From Cytophagales bacterium (lineage in GTDB: Bacteria; Bacteroidota; Bacteroidia; Cytophagales; 172606-1): a stretch of DNA of 64,000 nucleotides. Under the pieces are notes generated by a model that saw nothing but the letters and a program-made list of their open reading frames with translations, made no database searches and was not told where the DNA came from. The translations under genes and the position numbers were made by a program. The DNA is taken from the NCBI GenBank assembly GCA_030446715.1, contig JAUJMU010000005.1, positions 149,709 through 213,708 of the forward strand, given 5' to 3'. The stretch's first letter is position 1. Every line of letters begins with the position of its first letter. Below, one piece after another: positions 1 to 8,569 of this stretch.

Positions 1-344
1 TGGAGTCCACCCTCACGGGCACCTTCTGCCAAAGCCTTTACACGGCCATGATACAGGTAGCCACCACGGTCAAAAACAACCCTGGAAATGCCATTAGATA
101 CTGCTTTCTCAGCCAGCTTTTGCCCAACCGTCTTGGAGGTCTCTATTGTAGCATTACCCTTTGCATCAATTTCAAGAGAGGATGCACTGGCAAGAGTTTT
201 ACCAGCACTATCGTCTATCAACTGAGCATAAATCCGGGTGTTGGAGCGAAACACAGAAAGACGAGGCCTTTCTGAGGTGCCTGAAATTTTCTTCCGAATA
301 CTTTTCTTGATTCGCTCTCTTCTTAGTTCTTTTATCGTACCCAT
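1..344 (-). CDS. rplR: 50S ribosomal protein L18 (C-terminal end cut by window)
   Basis: Binds 5S rRNA and with L5 anchors it in the central protuberance of the 50S subunit. The minus-strand frame from the ATG at 344 begins [20 protein letters not shown] and ends at the window edge with AEGAREGGL, which is the typical end of L18, so only about two residues and the stop codon should be missing. Basic N-terminus and the [12 protein letters not shown] block are characteristic. It follows rplF by 6 bp in the same operon, and rpsE would be expected next, outside the window. Confidence 0.95.
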   Translation of the reverse strand, partial: MGTIKELRRERIKKSIRKKISGTSERPRLSVFRSNTRIYAQLIDDSAGKTLASASSLEIDAKGNATIETSKTVGQKLAEKAVSNGISRVVFDRGGYLYHGRVKALAEGAREGGL

Positions 345-350
345 TACTGA

Positions 351-908
351 TTATTTTTTAGAAGCGGTCTTACCAGCTTTACGTCTTACCTGTTCGCCTA
401 ACATCCGGATACCCTTTCCTTTGTAAGGTTCAACTTTACGCAACGATTTAATCTTGGCAGCTACCTGTCCGATCAGCTGCTTGTCTATTCCTTCCAGTGT
501 CACAACCGGATTCTTCCCTTTTTCTGTCACCGCAGTGACGGATACTTCCCTGGGCACGGCCAGAAAAATAGAGTGCGAGTAACCGAGGCTGAGTTCCAGA
601 ATATTATTGGCTGCAGTAGCTTTATAACCGACACCTACAATTTCAAGCTGCTGTTTATAACCGTTGCTCACTCCCTCAACCATATTATTCAGCAAGGCGC
701 GGTATAATCCGTGCATGGCCTTATGACGCTTTTGCTCAGTAGGACGCTCTACCACAACTTCACTTCCGTCAATTGAGATCTTGATATCAGTGTCAACCAA
801 CTGGGTAAGGGTGCCTTTCGGACCTTTCACAGTTACTTCATTATCAGAAGCGACCGATAATGTAACGGCAGATGGCAGCGCAATGGGTTTCTTTCCTATT
901 CTTGACAT
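351..908 (-). CDS. rplF: 50S ribosomal protein L6
   Basis: Binds 23S rRNA near the sarcin-ricin loop and the elongation-factor site. The 185-residue product starts MSRIGKKPIALP and shows the two L6 domain repeats, with the conserved C-terminal RKVEPYKGKGIRM signature near residues 150-165. Length is normal for the family. It lies 29 bp after the rpsH stop and 6 bp before rplR, inside the spc part of the operon. Confidence 0.97.
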   Translation of the reverse strand: MSRIGKKPIALPSAVTLSVASDNEVTVKGPKGTLTQLVDTDIKISIDGSEVVVERPTEQKRHKAMHGLYRALLNNMVEGVSNGYKQQLEIVGVGYKATAANNILELSLGYSHSIFLAVPREVSVTAVTEKGKNPVVTLEGIDKQLIGQVAAKIKSLRKVEPYKGKGIRMLGEQVRRKAGKTASKK

Positions 909-917
909 CTTACTATA

Positions 918-957
918 TTAATAGACGTAACACAAAATTAATAGACGTAACACAAAA
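918..957 (-). repeat. 20-bp tandem duplication at the rpsH 3' end
   Basis: Bases 918-937 and 938-957 are identical 20-mers. Read on the minus strand each encodes FCYVY followed by TAA (in different phase contexts), so the last codons and the stop of rpsH have been copied once, directly downstream of the real stop. The S8 protein is unchanged, because the inner copy supplies its normal end. Confidence 0.95.
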
Positions 958-1333
958 CTTCTCCGCCCACATTAAGAGTGCGCGCTTCTTTATCCGTAAT
1001 TACTCCTTTGGAAGTAGATAATATGGCAATTCCCAATCCGTTGAGCACACGCGGCAGCGCATCCGCACCAGTGTACTTTCTCAGACCCGGCTTGCTCACC
1101 CTTTGCAGCTTCAATATGGCGGGCTGCTTAGTCATGGGATCATACTTCAAAGCGATCTTGATTATACTGCCAACTTGCAGATCATCAAACTTGTAACTTT
1201 GGATATACCCTTTTTCATACAGCACTTTAGTTAGTTCTTTCTTGATGCTGGAAGTTGGAATTTCTACTATCCGGTGTTTTGCTTTGATGGCGTTTCTTAC
1301 CCGTGTGAGGTAGTCTGCTATCGGATCCGTCAT
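938..1333 (-). CDS. rpsH: 30S ribosomal protein S8
   Basis: Primary 16S rRNA binding protein that organises the central domain of the small subunit; in many bacteria it is also the translational repressor of the spc operon. The 131-residue product starts [15 protein letters not shown] and has the C-terminal [13 protein letters not shown] motif followed by GGEVLCYVY. Length is normal. Its last 20 bp are tandemly duplicated just beyond the stop codon. Confidence 0.97.
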   Translation of the reverse strand: MTDPIADYLTRVRNAIKAKHRIVEIPTSSIKKELTKVLYEKGYIQSYKFDDLQVGSIIKIALKYDPMTKQPAILKLQRVSKPGLRKYTGADALPRVLNGLGIAILSTSKGVITDKEARTLNVGGEVLCYVY

Positions 1334-1418
1334 AACATTTATATTTAAACAAAGCCTGTTTATAAACAGGCCTGCAAATTTAGGAAATCAAATGATAAAT
1401 TAAAAGCTTTATCAATTT

Positions 1419-1688
1419 TTACCAGCTTGCTTTCGTTAAGCCTGGTATTTTGCCATCCGAAGCCATCTCCCGGAAGGTAACTCTTGAAATGCCAAATTTC
1501 CGCATATAACCTCTCGGTCTGCCTGTAAGCTTACACCGGTTATGTAATCTTACGGGTGACGCATTCCTGGGCAATTTGTCAAGAGCCAGATAATCTCCAG
1601 CTTCTTTCAATGCGGCTCTTTTAGCAGCATATTTTGCCACTAACTTCTCTCTCTTACGCTCACGCGCTTTTACTGATTCTTTTGCCAT
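1419..1688 (-). CDS. rpsN: 30S ribosomal protein S14 (zinc-free type)
   Basis: Head protein of the 30S subunit. The 89-residue product is the long form without the CxxC...CxxC zinc ribbon found in the 61-residue form: the region around [20 protein letters not shown] has only one cysteine. No zinc-dependent paralogue is visible in the window. It sits 6 bp after rplE and 85 bp before rpsH. Confidence 0.97.
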   Translation of the reverse strand: MAKESVKARERKREKLVAKYAAKRAALKEAGDYLALDKLPRNASPVRLHNRCKLTGRPRGYMRKFGISRVTFREMASDGKIPGLTKASW

Positions 1689-1694
1689 GATTCG

Positions 1695-2249
1695 TTATTT
1701 TTTCTGATTTGCAAAAGGCATTCCCAATGCTTTGAGTAACTCAAGACTTTCTTCGTCACTGCCGGCAGTTGTCACAAATGTGATATCCATTCCAGAAATG
1801 CGGGCCACTTTGTCAATGCTGATTTCCGGGAATATAATCTGCTCTCTCACGCCAAGCGTGTAGTTGCCCCTACCGTCAAATCCTTTATCACTGATGCCCT
1901 TGAAATCCCGTACCCGCGGCAGCGCAATGCTTACCAGACGATCCAGAAACTCATACATGCGGCGGCCACGCAGCGTTACTCTTACGCCAATTGGCATATT
2001 TTCCCGCAGCTTAAAGTTGGAAATGGCTTTTTTGGAGTAAGTAGCCACAGCTTTCTGACCAGCGATAGCAGTTATTTCTTCAACACCGGTATCAATCAGT
2101 TTTTTGTCAGCAACTGCTGCGCCAATCCCTTTGTTGATTACGATTTTAGAGACTTTGGGTACCTGCATCACTGACTTGTACTGAAACCGGTCTCTCAGTG
2201 CAGGAACAATCTCATTCAGATATTTATCTTTGATCCTTGGATTAGCCAT
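1695..2249 (-). CDS. rplE: 50S ribosomal protein L5
   Basis: Binds 5S rRNA and contacts the P-site tRNA. The start was set at the ATG at 2249 ([20 protein letters not shown], 184 aa), although the frame is open 20 codons further, because the extra residues lie inside rplX and do not match the family. The start overlaps the rplX stop (ATGGCTAA, 8 bp shared), which suggests translational coupling. Conserved features include KIVINKGIG and the C-terminal [15 protein letters not shown] stretch. Confidence 0.96.
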   Translation of the reverse strand: MANPRIKDKYLNEIVPALRDRFQYKSVMQVPKVSKIVINKGIGAAVADKKLIDTGVEEITAIAGQKAVATYSKKAISNFKLRENMPIGVRVTLRGRRMYEFLDRLVSIALPRVRDFKGISDKGFDGRGNYTLGVREQIIFPEISIDKVARISGMDITFVTTAGSDEESLELLKALGMPFANQKK

Positions 2250-2595
2250 TTTTATTAGGAATAAACTCCCCGGTTTTCTTTGAATACCTCTGTAACTTAC
2301 CGTTCTCATTCAGGCGGCGACCAATTCTTGTCGCTTCGTTGGTTGCCGGGTCGACCAACATCAGATTGCTGATGTGAATGGGAGCTTCCTGCGGAATAAT
2401 GCCACCATTCGGAGTTTGCGCCGATGGTTTCACGTGACGTGAAACTTTGTTGAGTCCCTCAACTATGGCCCGGTTCTTTTCTCTTTCAACTGAGGTGATG
2501 GTTCCGGTCTTGCCCTTGTCATCACCAGAAATCACCTTGACCAAATCGCCTGACTTTACATGAAATTTGGCTGGCTTCTGTATTTTCTTTTTCAT
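2242..2595 (-). CDS. rplX: 50S ribosomal protein L24
   Basis: Assembly initiator of the 50S subunit, binding domain I of 23S rRNA. The 117-residue product has an N-terminal KOW motif ([19 protein letters not shown], residues ~13-31) and the [15 protein letters not shown] block. The last codons overlap the rplE start by 8 bp. It follows rplN by 9 bp. Confidence 0.96.
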   Translation of the reverse strand: MKKKIQKPAKFHVKSGDLVKVISGDDKGKTGTITSVEREKNRAIVEGLNKVSRHVKPSAQTPNGGIIPQEAPIHISNLMLVDPATNEATRIGRRLNENGKLQRYSKKTGEFIPNKNG

Positions 2596-2604
2596 GATCT
2601 CTGT

Positions 2605-2973
2605 TTACAGTACTTCTGGAGCCAATGATACTATTTTCATAAACTGCTTCTCACGAAGTTCACGCGCCACTGGTCCGAAAATACGGGTTCCACGCGGTTC
2701 ATCGTTATTGTTCAGCAGTACAGCAGCATTGTCTTCAAAACGGATATAAGAACCATCCTTGCGGCGGATCTCTTTTTTGGTTCTCACTACAACTGCCTTT
2801 GATACAGTACCTTTCTTCATACTGCTCGAAGAAAGAGCTGCTTTTACCGTTACCACGATCTTATCACCTATTGAAGCATATTTTTTACCCGTTCCGCCCA
2901 ATACACGGATCACCAGTACTTCTTTTGCCCCGCTGTTGTCAGCTACGGTCAACCTTGATTCCTGCTGTATCAT
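2605..2973 (-). CDS. rplN: 50S ribosomal protein L14
   Basis: Lies at the subunit interface and contacts 16S rRNA helix 14 and L19. The 122-residue product starts [18 protein letters not shown], the standard L14 N-terminus, and ends [11 protein letters not shown], both highly conserved. Length is exactly typical. One base separates it from the rpsQ stop, so the two are probably translated in coupling. Confidence 0.98.
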   Translation of the reverse strand: MIQQESRLTVADNSGAKEVLVIRVLGGTGKKYASIGDKIVVTVKAALSSSSMKKGTVSKAVVVRTKKEIRRKDGSYIRFEDNAAVLLNNNDEPRGTRIFGPVARELREKQFMKIVSLAPEVL

Positions 2974-2974
2974 C

Positions 2975-3253
2975 TTATTTTGCCTTTTCGATTATTTCAA
3001 CCAATCTCCAGCGCTTGTTTTTACTGAGTGGCCGTGTTTCTGTGATGCGGACAGTGTCGCCAATTCCACAATCATTATTTTCGTCGTGCGCCATCAGTTT
3101 GGTCGTTTTTTTCATAAACTTACCATAGATGGGATGCTTCACCTTACGCTCAATGGCAACAGTGATAGACTTCTGCATCTTGTTGCTTACTACACGACCA
3201 ACTCGCTCTTTTCTTAAGCTTCTTGCCGTTTCGGGTGCCTGTGCCTGTTCCAT
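2975..3253 (-). CDS. rpsQ: 30S ribosomal protein S17
   Basis: Binds the 5' domain of 16S rRNA. The 92-residue product carries an N-terminal extension ([17 protein letters not shown]) before the core [18 protein letters not shown] and the [18 protein letters not shown] signature. The start codon shares one base with the rpmC stop (TAATG), indicating coupled translation. Confidence 0.97.
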   Translation of the reverse strand: MEQAQAPETARSLRKERVGRVVSNKMQKSITVAIERKVKHPIYGKFMKKTTKLMAHDENNDCGIGDTVRITETRPLSKNKRWRLVEIIEKAK

Positions 3254-3456
3254 TATTTCTTTACGTTAACAAGTTCCTGAGCTCTTATTTCGGTCAGGAG
3301 GCGGGCTATCAGCTTACGGCCTTCCTTAATCTTACTGGGATTTTCCAGAGGTGTTACTGCGTGGGCAAATTTAAGGCGCTGCAGGTTGTTACGCTCTTCG
3401 GTTAGTCTGGCCTGTAGCTCTGATGGGCTCAAACCTTTGATATCAGCCTTTTTCAT
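3253..3456 (-). CDS. rpmC: 50S ribosomal protein L29
   Basis: Small helical protein near the polypeptide exit tunnel, part of the docking site for SRP and trigger factor. The 67-residue product [18 protein letters not shown] has the usual two-helix composition and the [16 protein letters not shown] core. It overlaps rpsQ by one base and follows rplP by 6 bp. Confidence 0.96.
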   Translation of the reverse strand: MKKADIKGLSPSELQARLTEERNNLQRLKFAHAVTPLENPSKIKEGRKLIARLLTEIRAQELVNVKK

Positions 3457-3462
3457 ATAATA

Positions 3463-3885
3463 TTATTCTGCTACGAAATCTCTTCGTACTATAAATTTGG
3501 TCTTGATCGGCAACTTCTGAGCAGCCAGATGCAAGGCTTCGCTTGCCAGTTCAAGGCTTACGCCGGCTGCTTCAAACAGGATGGTGCCTGGTTTAACAAC
3601 GGCTACCCAATACTCAGGAGCACCTTTACCCTTACCCATCCGCACTTCAGCAGGCTTCTTGGTAATGGGTTTATCCGGGAATATCCGGATCCAGACCTGA
3701 CCTTCACGTTTCATTGCGCGGGTCATTGAAATACGGGCAGCTTCAATCTGGCGGCTGGTAATCCAGCCCGGCTCCAGCGATTTTACTGCAAAAGTGCCGA
3801 AAGAGATATCAAACCCGCGGGTAGCCAGACCTTTCACGCGGCCCTTATGCATTTTTCTATACTTGGTTCTTTTTGGCTGTAGCAT
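3463..3885 (-). CDS. rplP: 50S ribosomal protein L16
   Basis: Binds the A-site side of the 50S subunit and helps order the peptidyl-transferase region. The 140-residue product starts [16 protein letters not shown] and contains the conserved [19 protein letters not shown] and [19 protein letters not shown] blocks. Length is normal. It is separated from rpsC by 89 bp, the longest gap in this part of the operon. Confidence 0.98.
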   Translation of the reverse strand: MLQPKRTKYRKMHKGRVKGLATRGFDISFGTFAVKSLEPGWITSRQIEAARISMTRAMKREGQVWIRIFPDKPITKKPAEVRMGKGKGAPEYWVAVVKPGTILFEAAGVSLELASEALHLAAQKLPIKTKFIVRRDFVAE

Positions 3886-3907
3886 TTTTCTGATCGTTTA
3901 GGCTAAT

Positions 3908-3963
3908 GCCGGAATGATTTGGCTCCCTGTTACTTCAGTCATTCCCAACCGGTTAATTCCGGC
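3908..3963 (-). other. Imperfect hairpin in the rpsC-rplP gap
   Basis: The 89-bp gap (3886-3974) is unusually long for this tightly packed operon. It contains an 8-bp inverted repeat, gccggaat at 3908-3915 and attccggc at 3956-3963. There is no T-run, so it does not look like an intrinsic terminator. Function unknown; it may simply stabilise or process the transcript. Confidence 0.4.
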
Positions 3964-3974
3964 AAAAGTTCTGT

Positions 3975-4820
3975 TTAACGTTTTTTTCTTTGTCCACCGG
4001 CTCCCTGTCCCCGGTTTGGTCCGCCACCGCCGGGTCTGTTTCTGTCTCCTCCTCTGCCGCCACTGTCACCATCTCTTCTTCTGCGGTCTCCACCACCGGC
4101 ATCTCGGTCTCCACGCGGTCCGCGTCTGTCACCAGAAGGTGCATTGCCGGCGTTGTTTGACGAGGCTACTGCCTGATTGGGGCTGAGGTCTCTCTTCCCG
4201 AATACTTCGCCTTTGAAAATCCAGACTTTAATTCCTATTTTACCATAAACAGTCTGTGCTTCGGATATGGCATAATCAATATCCGCTCTGAGTGTATGCA
4301 AAGGCACCCGACCTTCCTTATATTGTTCTGTCCGGGCCATTTCAGCACCACCCAGGCGGCCAGATAATTTGATCTTGATTCCCTGAGCACCTACCCGCAT
4401 GGCGGCTGATATAGCCTGCTTCATGGCACGGCGGTAAGAAATACGTGCCTCCAGTTGCTGGGCAATTGATTCGCCCACCAGTTTGGAGTCAAGTTCAGGA
4501 CGCTTGATTTCAAAAATATTGATCTGAACGTCTTTGCTGGTGAGCTTCTTCAGCTCTTCCTTCAACCTCTCTACCTCAATACCATTTTTACCGATTACCA
4601 CACCCGGGCGGGCTGTGTTGATGGTAAGCGTGATACGCTTCAGCGTTCTTTCAATGATTACTTTGGAAATGCCTCCTTTGGGAATACGGGCAAGGACGTA
4701 TTTGCGGATTTTTTCGTCTTCAATAAGCTTTTCCGCAAAGGTTTTGCCGCCAAACCAGTTGGAATCCCATCCTTTGATTATACCTAATCTCAGACCGATT
4801 GGATTAACTTTCTGTCCCAT
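3975..4820 (-). CDS. rpsC: 30S ribosomal protein S3 with Arg/Gly/Asp-rich tail
   Basis: Forms part of the mRNA entry tunnel and its helicase activity. The 281-residue product starts [20 protein letters not shown], has the KH-type RNA-binding region with [18 protein letters not shown] (residues ~75-95) and the C-terminal [18 protein letters not shown] block. After about residue 215 a low-complexity tail of some 60 residues follows, rich in G, R and D ([35 protein letters not shown]). Escherichia coli S3 is about 233 aa, so the tail is extra. It shares one base with the rplV stop (TAATG). Confidence 0.97.
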   Translation of the reverse strand: MGQKVNPIGLRLGIIKGWDSNWFGGKTFAEKLIEDEKIRKYVLARIPKGGISKVIIERTLKRITLTINTARPGVVIGKNGIEVERLKEELKKLTSKDVQINIFEIKRPELDSKLVGESIAQQLEARISYRRAMKQAISAAMRVGAQGIKIKLSGRLGGAEMARTEQYKEGRVPLHTLRADIDYAISEAQTVYGKIGIKVWIFKGEVFGKRDLSPNQAVASSNNAGNAPSGDRRGPRGDRDAGGGDRRRRDGDSGGRGGDRNRPGGGGPNRGQGAGGQRKKR

Positions 4821-5218
4821 TACTTATTCTCAGTTTCTTGATTGGTATTATTTTCAGCTGGTAAGACAGGCAACGCATCTCTGGAGTCTACTACCAGCGT
4901 AATGTGGTGAGAACGCTTCCGGATGCGGTGACCCCGCCCCTGCGGAGCCGGCCTGAGTCTCTTCAGCATCCTGCCGCCATCCACCATCAGAGTCTTTACG
5001 TACAGATCAGCTTCTTCCAGGCTTGTTTCTTCATTCTTCAGCTGCCAGTTGGCAACGGCTGAAAGCAATACTTTTTCCAGCACTTTTGCACCGGCTTTCT
5101 GCTGGAACTTCAGGATATTAAGCGCTTTGTTTACCTTCTGACCTCTGATCAGATCGGCTACCAGTCTCATTTTACGCGGTGAACTGGGAACGTTTCTATG
5201 TATAGCTCTTGCTTCCAT
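4820..5218 (-). CDS. rplV: 50S ribosomal protein L22
   Basis: Lines the exit tunnel; its beta-hairpin is a known macrolide-resistance site. The 132-residue product begins [19 protein letters not shown] and contains [19 protein letters not shown], the hairpin region. A short acidic C-terminal tail ([10 protein letters not shown]) is extra. It overlaps rpsC by one base and follows rpsS by 5 bp. Confidence 0.97.
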   Translation of the reverse strand: MEARAIHRNVPSSPRKMRLVADLIRGQKVNKALNILKFQQKAGAKVLEKVLLSAVANWQLKNEETSLEEADLYVKTLMVDGGRMLKRLRPAPQGRGHRIRKRSHHITLVVDSRDALPVLPAENNTNQETENK

Positions 5219-5223
5219 TTTGA

Positions 5224-5502
5224 TTACCTTTTGCCTTTGTCTTTTTTAGCAACGTGTCCCCGGAAATTGCGGGTAGGTGCGAATTCGCCCAGCTTATGGC
5301 CTACCATGTTTTCGGTCACATACACTGGAATAAACTTATTGCCGTTGTGAACTGCGAAGGTATGACCGATAAAGTCCGGGGAGATGGTAGACCGCCGGGA
5401 CCAGGTTTTGATAACTGACTTCTTGCCGGCGTTATTCATTACTTGAACCTTATTGTCCAGCCGGAAGTCAATGTAAGGTCCTTTTTTGATCGAACGTCCC
5501 AT
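5224..5502 (-). CDS. rpsS: 30S ribosomal protein S19
   Basis: Head protein that forms a complex with S13 and contacts the A-site finger. The 92-residue product [19 protein letters not shown] contains the invariant [21 protein letters not shown] core and the [12 protein letters not shown] end. Length is standard. It is one base from rplB. Confidence 0.98.
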   Translation of the reverse strand: MGRSIKKGPYIDFRLDNKVQVMNNAGKKSVIKTWSRRSTISPDFIGHTFAVHNGNKFIPVYVTENMVGHKLGEFAPTRNFRGHVAKKDKGKR

Positions 5503-5503
5503 A

Positions 5504-6325
5504 TTATTTTCTCTTACTTATAATTAATCTCTGGGATTGCTTCTTCTTGTTGCGGGTCTTTTTGCCTTTAGCCAGCAAGCCTTTTCTGGATCTTGGGTGA
5601 CCACCGGAAGCCCGGCCCTCTCCACCACCCATCGGGTGATCAACCGGGTTCATGGCAACACCTCTTACGCGCGGACGGCGGCCCAGCCAGCGGTTGCGTC
5701 CGGCTTTGCCGACGCTGATATTCATGTGATCAGCATTGGAAACGGATCCCACGGTAGCGAGACAAGTGGCAAGCACCATTCTCATTTCACCGGAAGGAAG
5801 CTTGAGCGTTACGTATTTTCCTTCTCTGGCGAGCAGCTGGGCATACGTACCGGCACTGCGGGCAAGTGTGGCACCTGCTCCGGGCTGAAGTTCAATGTTA
5901 TGGATGATGGTACCAAGCGGAATGACCGAAAGAGGGAGTGTATTTCCTACTTCCGGAGCAATGCCTGTTCCGGACTGAACAGTCTGCCCTACAACTAAAC
6001 CCTGAGGAGCTATGATGTAGCGCTTCTCACCGTCGCTGTACTGCAGCAATGCAATACGGGCGGTGCGGTTCGGATCATATTCGATTGTCTCGACCGTGGC
6101 CGGAACATCAAATTTGTCTCTTTTGAAATCAATCAGGCGGTAACGGCGCTTGTGTCCACCACCTATGTAACGCATGGTCCGGTGACCACTGTCATTTCTG
6201 CCACCGGTTCTCTTTATAGGTGCCGTAAGTGACTTTTCAGGCTTTACTTTTGAAAGTCCCGATAGATCAGGGGCAACTCTGAAACGCTGACCAGGGGTAA
6301 TTGGTCTTATCTTTCTAACTGCCAT
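5504..6325 (-). CDS. rplB: 50S ribosomal protein L2
   Basis: Needed for subunit association and peptidyl-transferase activity. The 273-residue product starts [20 protein letters not shown]. The C-terminal half has the conserved [18 protein letters not shown] loop near residues 222-240, including the histidine close to the catalytic centre. Length matches the family. The next gene upstream, rplW, is 58 bp away. Confidence 0.98.
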   Translation of the reverse strand: MAVRKIRPITPGQRFRVAPDLSGLSKVKPEKSLTAPIKRTGGRNDSGHRTMRYIGGGHKRRYRLIDFKRDKFDVPATVETIEYDPNRTARIALLQYSDGEKRYIIAPQGLVVGQTVQSGTGIAPEVGNTLPLSVIPLGTIIHNIELQPGAGATLARSAGTYAQLLAREGKYVTLKLPSGEMRMVLATCLATVGSVSNADHMNISVGKAGRNRWLGRRPRVRGVAMNPVDHPMGGGEGRASGGHPRSRKGLLAKGKKTRNKKKQSQRLIISKRK

Positions 6326-6383
6326 TGATGTATGAAATTGCGTCCGGAATATGTTGGCTCTTTATCTCCGGACTTGTTCGTGT

Positions 6384-6671
6384 TTAGATATTGCCGTAGA
6401 AGTCGATAACTTCTCCTTCAGCTATTTGTACAATAGCCTTTTTATAAGCTGAGGTTCTGCCTGAGGTAACCTTGGATTTGGTGTAACGTGTTTTTGGCTT
6501 ACCGCCGTAGCGCATCGTGCGCACACTTACCACCTTTACTCCATACATCTCGGCAACTGCGTGGGCAATTGTTCCTTTGTTTGCCTTCAGATCTACAATG
6601 AATCCGTATACGCCCTTCTCATTAAGGACTGTGATTTTCTCTGTGATCAACGGTCTTTTTAAAACTTCCAT
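6384..6671 (-). CDS. rplW: 50S ribosomal protein L23
   Basis: Sits at the tunnel exit and is the docking site for trigger factor and SRP. The 95-residue product MEVLKRPLITEKITVLNEK shows the L23 N-terminus and the VAEMYGVKVVSVRTMRYGGK stretch. It follows rplD by 8 bp. Confidence 0.97.
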   Translation of the reverse strand: MEVLKRPLITEKITVLNEKGVYGFIVDLKANKGTIAHAVAEMYGVKVVSVRTMRYGGKPKTRYTKSKVTSGRTSAYKKAIVQIAEGEVIDFYGNI

Positions 6672-6679
6672 TTTTCCGC

Positions 6680-7309
6680 CTATTTTAACAGTTCCTCAAT
6701 GATTGGCAGTGAACTCTCACTGATCAGCAGCGTATCTGCATGCAGCAGATCGTAGGTATTGATCTGATTGGCAGTAGTTACCCTGGCTTTCTGGAGATTG
6801 CGGCTGGACAGCACAACGTTGTCATTCTTCTCCGGCAGAATCAGCAGGGTCTTCTTGTCTCCCGCTGAAAAGCTTTCCAGAAACTTGATGTAATCCTTGG
6901 TCTTTGGAGCTTGCAGGGTAAAATCAGAAGCGATAACCGTAATCCCGGTATTGGCTGCTTTGACAGACAACACTGATTTTCTGGCTACATCCTTTACCTT
7001 CTTGTTTATTTTGAAGCTGTAATCTCTGGGACGTGGTCCGAAGACACGTCCGCCACCCCGGAATATAGGGCTGTTGATGTCGCCTTTACGGGATCCGCCC
7101 GTTCCTTTTTGCTTATGCAGCTTCCGGGTGGAGCCGGATACTTCGCTTCTTTCTTTGGCTTTGTGGGTTCCCTGCCGCTTGTTGGCCAGGTGCTGCTTTA
7201 CATCGAGATAAACGGCGTGCTCATTTGGCGCAATGCCAAAAATTGCGTCGCTGAGTACCACCTTGCGTCCCGTTTCTTTGCCGGTATGATCAAATACTGC
7301 AACTTCCAT
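6680..7309 (-). CDS. rplD: 50S ribosomal protein L4
   Basis: Its long loop reaches the exit tunnel; in Escherichia coli L4 represses its own S10 operon, a role not shown for Bacteroidota. The 209-residue product has the tunnel-loop segment HKQKGTGGSRKGDINSPIFR (residues ~64-84) followed by GGGRVFGPRPRDYSFKINKK. Length is normal. It is 4 bp after rplC. Confidence 0.97.
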   Translation of the reverse strand: MEVAVFDHTGKETGRKVVLSDAIFGIAPNEHAVYLDVKQHLANKRQGTHKAKERSEVSGSTRKLHKQKGTGGSRKGDINSPIFRGGGRVFGPRPRDYSFKINKKVKDVARKSVLSVKAANTGITVIASDFTLQAPKTKDYIKFLESFSAGDKKTLLILPEKNDNVVLSSRNLQKARVTTANQINTYDLLHADTLLISESSLPIIEELLK

Positions 7310-7313
7310 TTCC

Positions 7314-7934
7314 TTACTTTTCTAGAATGACAAATGAGTTTTTAGCACCAGGTATTGAGCCACTCACCAGGACTAGATTTTGCTCCGGCATTAATCTGAC
7401 TACCCTGAGGTTCTGCACGGTCACACGGTTACCGCCCATCCGGCCAGCCATGCGCGTTCCTTTGAATACCCGTGCAGGAAATGAGCAGGCACCGATTGAA
7501 CCCGGGTGCCTTGCACGGTTGTGCTGGCCGTGGGTCTGGCCGCCAACGCCCGAGAAGCCGTGTCTTTTCACGACCCCCTGAAAACCTTTGCCTTTGGATG
7601 TCCCTACTACATCAAGGAATTCTCCTTCTGCAAAGACCTCACCCAAAGTGATGGTATCACCCAGGTTGAGGTCTTTAGTGAAACCTTTGAACTCAACTAA
7701 TTTTCTTTTTGGCGTAGTGTTCGCTTTCCTGAAGTGACCCAGCAATGGCTTGGTGGTGTTTTTTTCTTTCTTCTCACCAAACCCGAGCTGAATAGCCCCA
7801 TATCCGTCTGTCTCTTCCTGCTTCACTTGCGTAACTACGCAAGGACCAGCTTCTATCACCGTGCATACGACATTTTGTCCATCGGCACCGTAGACGCTAG
7901 TCATTCCGATTTTTTTGCCAATAATACCAGACAT
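7314..7934 (-). CDS. rplC: 50S ribosomal protein L3
   Basis: Binds near the peptidyl-transferase centre and starts 50S assembly. The 206-residue product [20 protein letters not shown] has the typical N-terminus and the [20 protein letters not shown] loop near residue 130-150. Unlike many genomes, the gene does not follow rpsJ directly: a terminator and a promoter separate them, so rplC is the first gene of its own transcription unit. Confidence 0.98.
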   Translation of the reverse strand: MSGIIGKKIGMTSVYGADGQNVVCTVIEAGPCVVTQVKQEETDGYGAIQLGFGEKKEKNTTKPLLGHFRKANTTPKRKLVEFKGFTKDLNLGDTITLGEVFAEGEFLDVVGTSKGKGFQGVVKRHGFSGVGGQTHGQHNRARHPGSIGACSFPARVFKGTRMAGRMGGNRVTVQNLRVVRLMPEQNLVLVSGSIPGAKNSFVILEK

Positions 7935-8004
7935 TTGACTATTTGATAATGAATTGAAATAGAACTTTATCCGTTTTGGAATAGGCTCTTTTTATAAAGG
8001 ACTG

Positions 8005-8035
8005 CAAAGGTATTGATTATATGTAAGTTTGCAAA
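8005..8035 (-). promoter_or_regulatory. Bacteroidota-type promoter of the rplC operon
   Basis: On the minus strand TTTG (8032-8035) is followed after exactly 19 nt by TACCTTTG (8005-8012), matching the -33/-7 consensus TTTG...TAnnTTTG of Bacteroidota primary sigma factors. The rplC ATG lies about 70 nt downstream at 7934. Confidence 0.8.
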
Positions 8036-8117
8036 TACTTGTCTTAAAATTAATCACTTACAGACGCTCTGCCTGCTCCCCTTTTTCCGCTTTTCCGGAC
8101 CACCTGCGGGGATTGGC

Positions 8118-8157
8118 TGAATAAAACAAAGACGCCCGGTCGCTGATGCCGGGCGTC
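8118..8157 (-). terminator. Intrinsic terminator after rpsJ
   Basis: A perfect 9-bp GC-rich stem, gacgcccgg (8131-8139) with ccgggcgtc (8149-8157) and a 9-nt loop, is followed on the minus strand by a T-rich run (TTTGTTTTATT). It lies just beyond the rpsJ stop and ends the rpsL-rpsG-fusA-rpsJ unit. Confidence 0.85.
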
Positions 8158-8188
8158 TCAAGTTTGCCTGGGGAGCAATTAACCAGAG

Positions 8189-8494
8189 TCAGACTTTGAT
8201 TTCCACGTCTACGCCACTGGGAAGTTCAAGCTTCATCAGTGCATCTACCGTTTTGGCACTGGTAGAATGAATATCTACCAGACGCTTGTAAGTGCAGAGC
8301 TGAAACTGCTCCCGTGATTTCTTGTTTACGTGCGGTGAACGAAGCACCGTGTAGATCTGCTTCTCAGTAGGCAAAGGAATAGGTCCGCTTACTACTGCAC
8401 CGGTTGCTTTCACTGCTTTCACAATTTTCTCAGAGGACTTATCCACCAGATTGTGATCGTAGGACTTTAATTTAATTCGGATTTTTTGATTCAT
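8189..8494 (-). CDS. rpsJ: 30S ribosomal protein S10
   Basis: Head protein of the 30S subunit and partner of NusB/NusG in transcription coupling. The 101-residue product starts [20 protein letters not shown] and contains the [20 protein letters not shown] loop that binds NusB. It is the last gene of the str-type operon here, cut off from rplC by a terminator. Confidence 0.98.
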   Translation of the reverse strand: MNQKIRIKLKSYDHNLVDKSSEKIVKAVKATGAVVSGPIPLPTEKQIYTVLRSPHVNKKSREQFQLCTYKRLVDIHSTSAKTVDALMKLELPSGVDVEIKV

Positions 8495-8523
8495 GTCTTA
8501 AGTCAGTCTTAGTCTTTGGCAGC

Positions 8524-8560
8524 AGTCCCCAGTAATTGGTCAGACCAACTACTGGGGACT
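8524..8560 (-). other. Strong hairpin between fusA and rpsJ
   Basis: agtccccagtaattggtc (8524-8541) can pair with gaccaactactggggact (8543-8560) with one mismatch, giving a stem of about 17 bp with a tiny loop. No T-run follows on the minus strand, so it is not a classical terminator. It could be an RNase processing site or protect the 3' end of the fusA message. Confidence 0.7.
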
Positions 8561-8569
8561 ATGTACTTA

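Noticed and set aside
8524-8560. fusA-rpsJ hairpin as an intrinsic terminator
   Set aside because: No T-run follows on the minus strand and rpsJ needs transcription from the same promoter.
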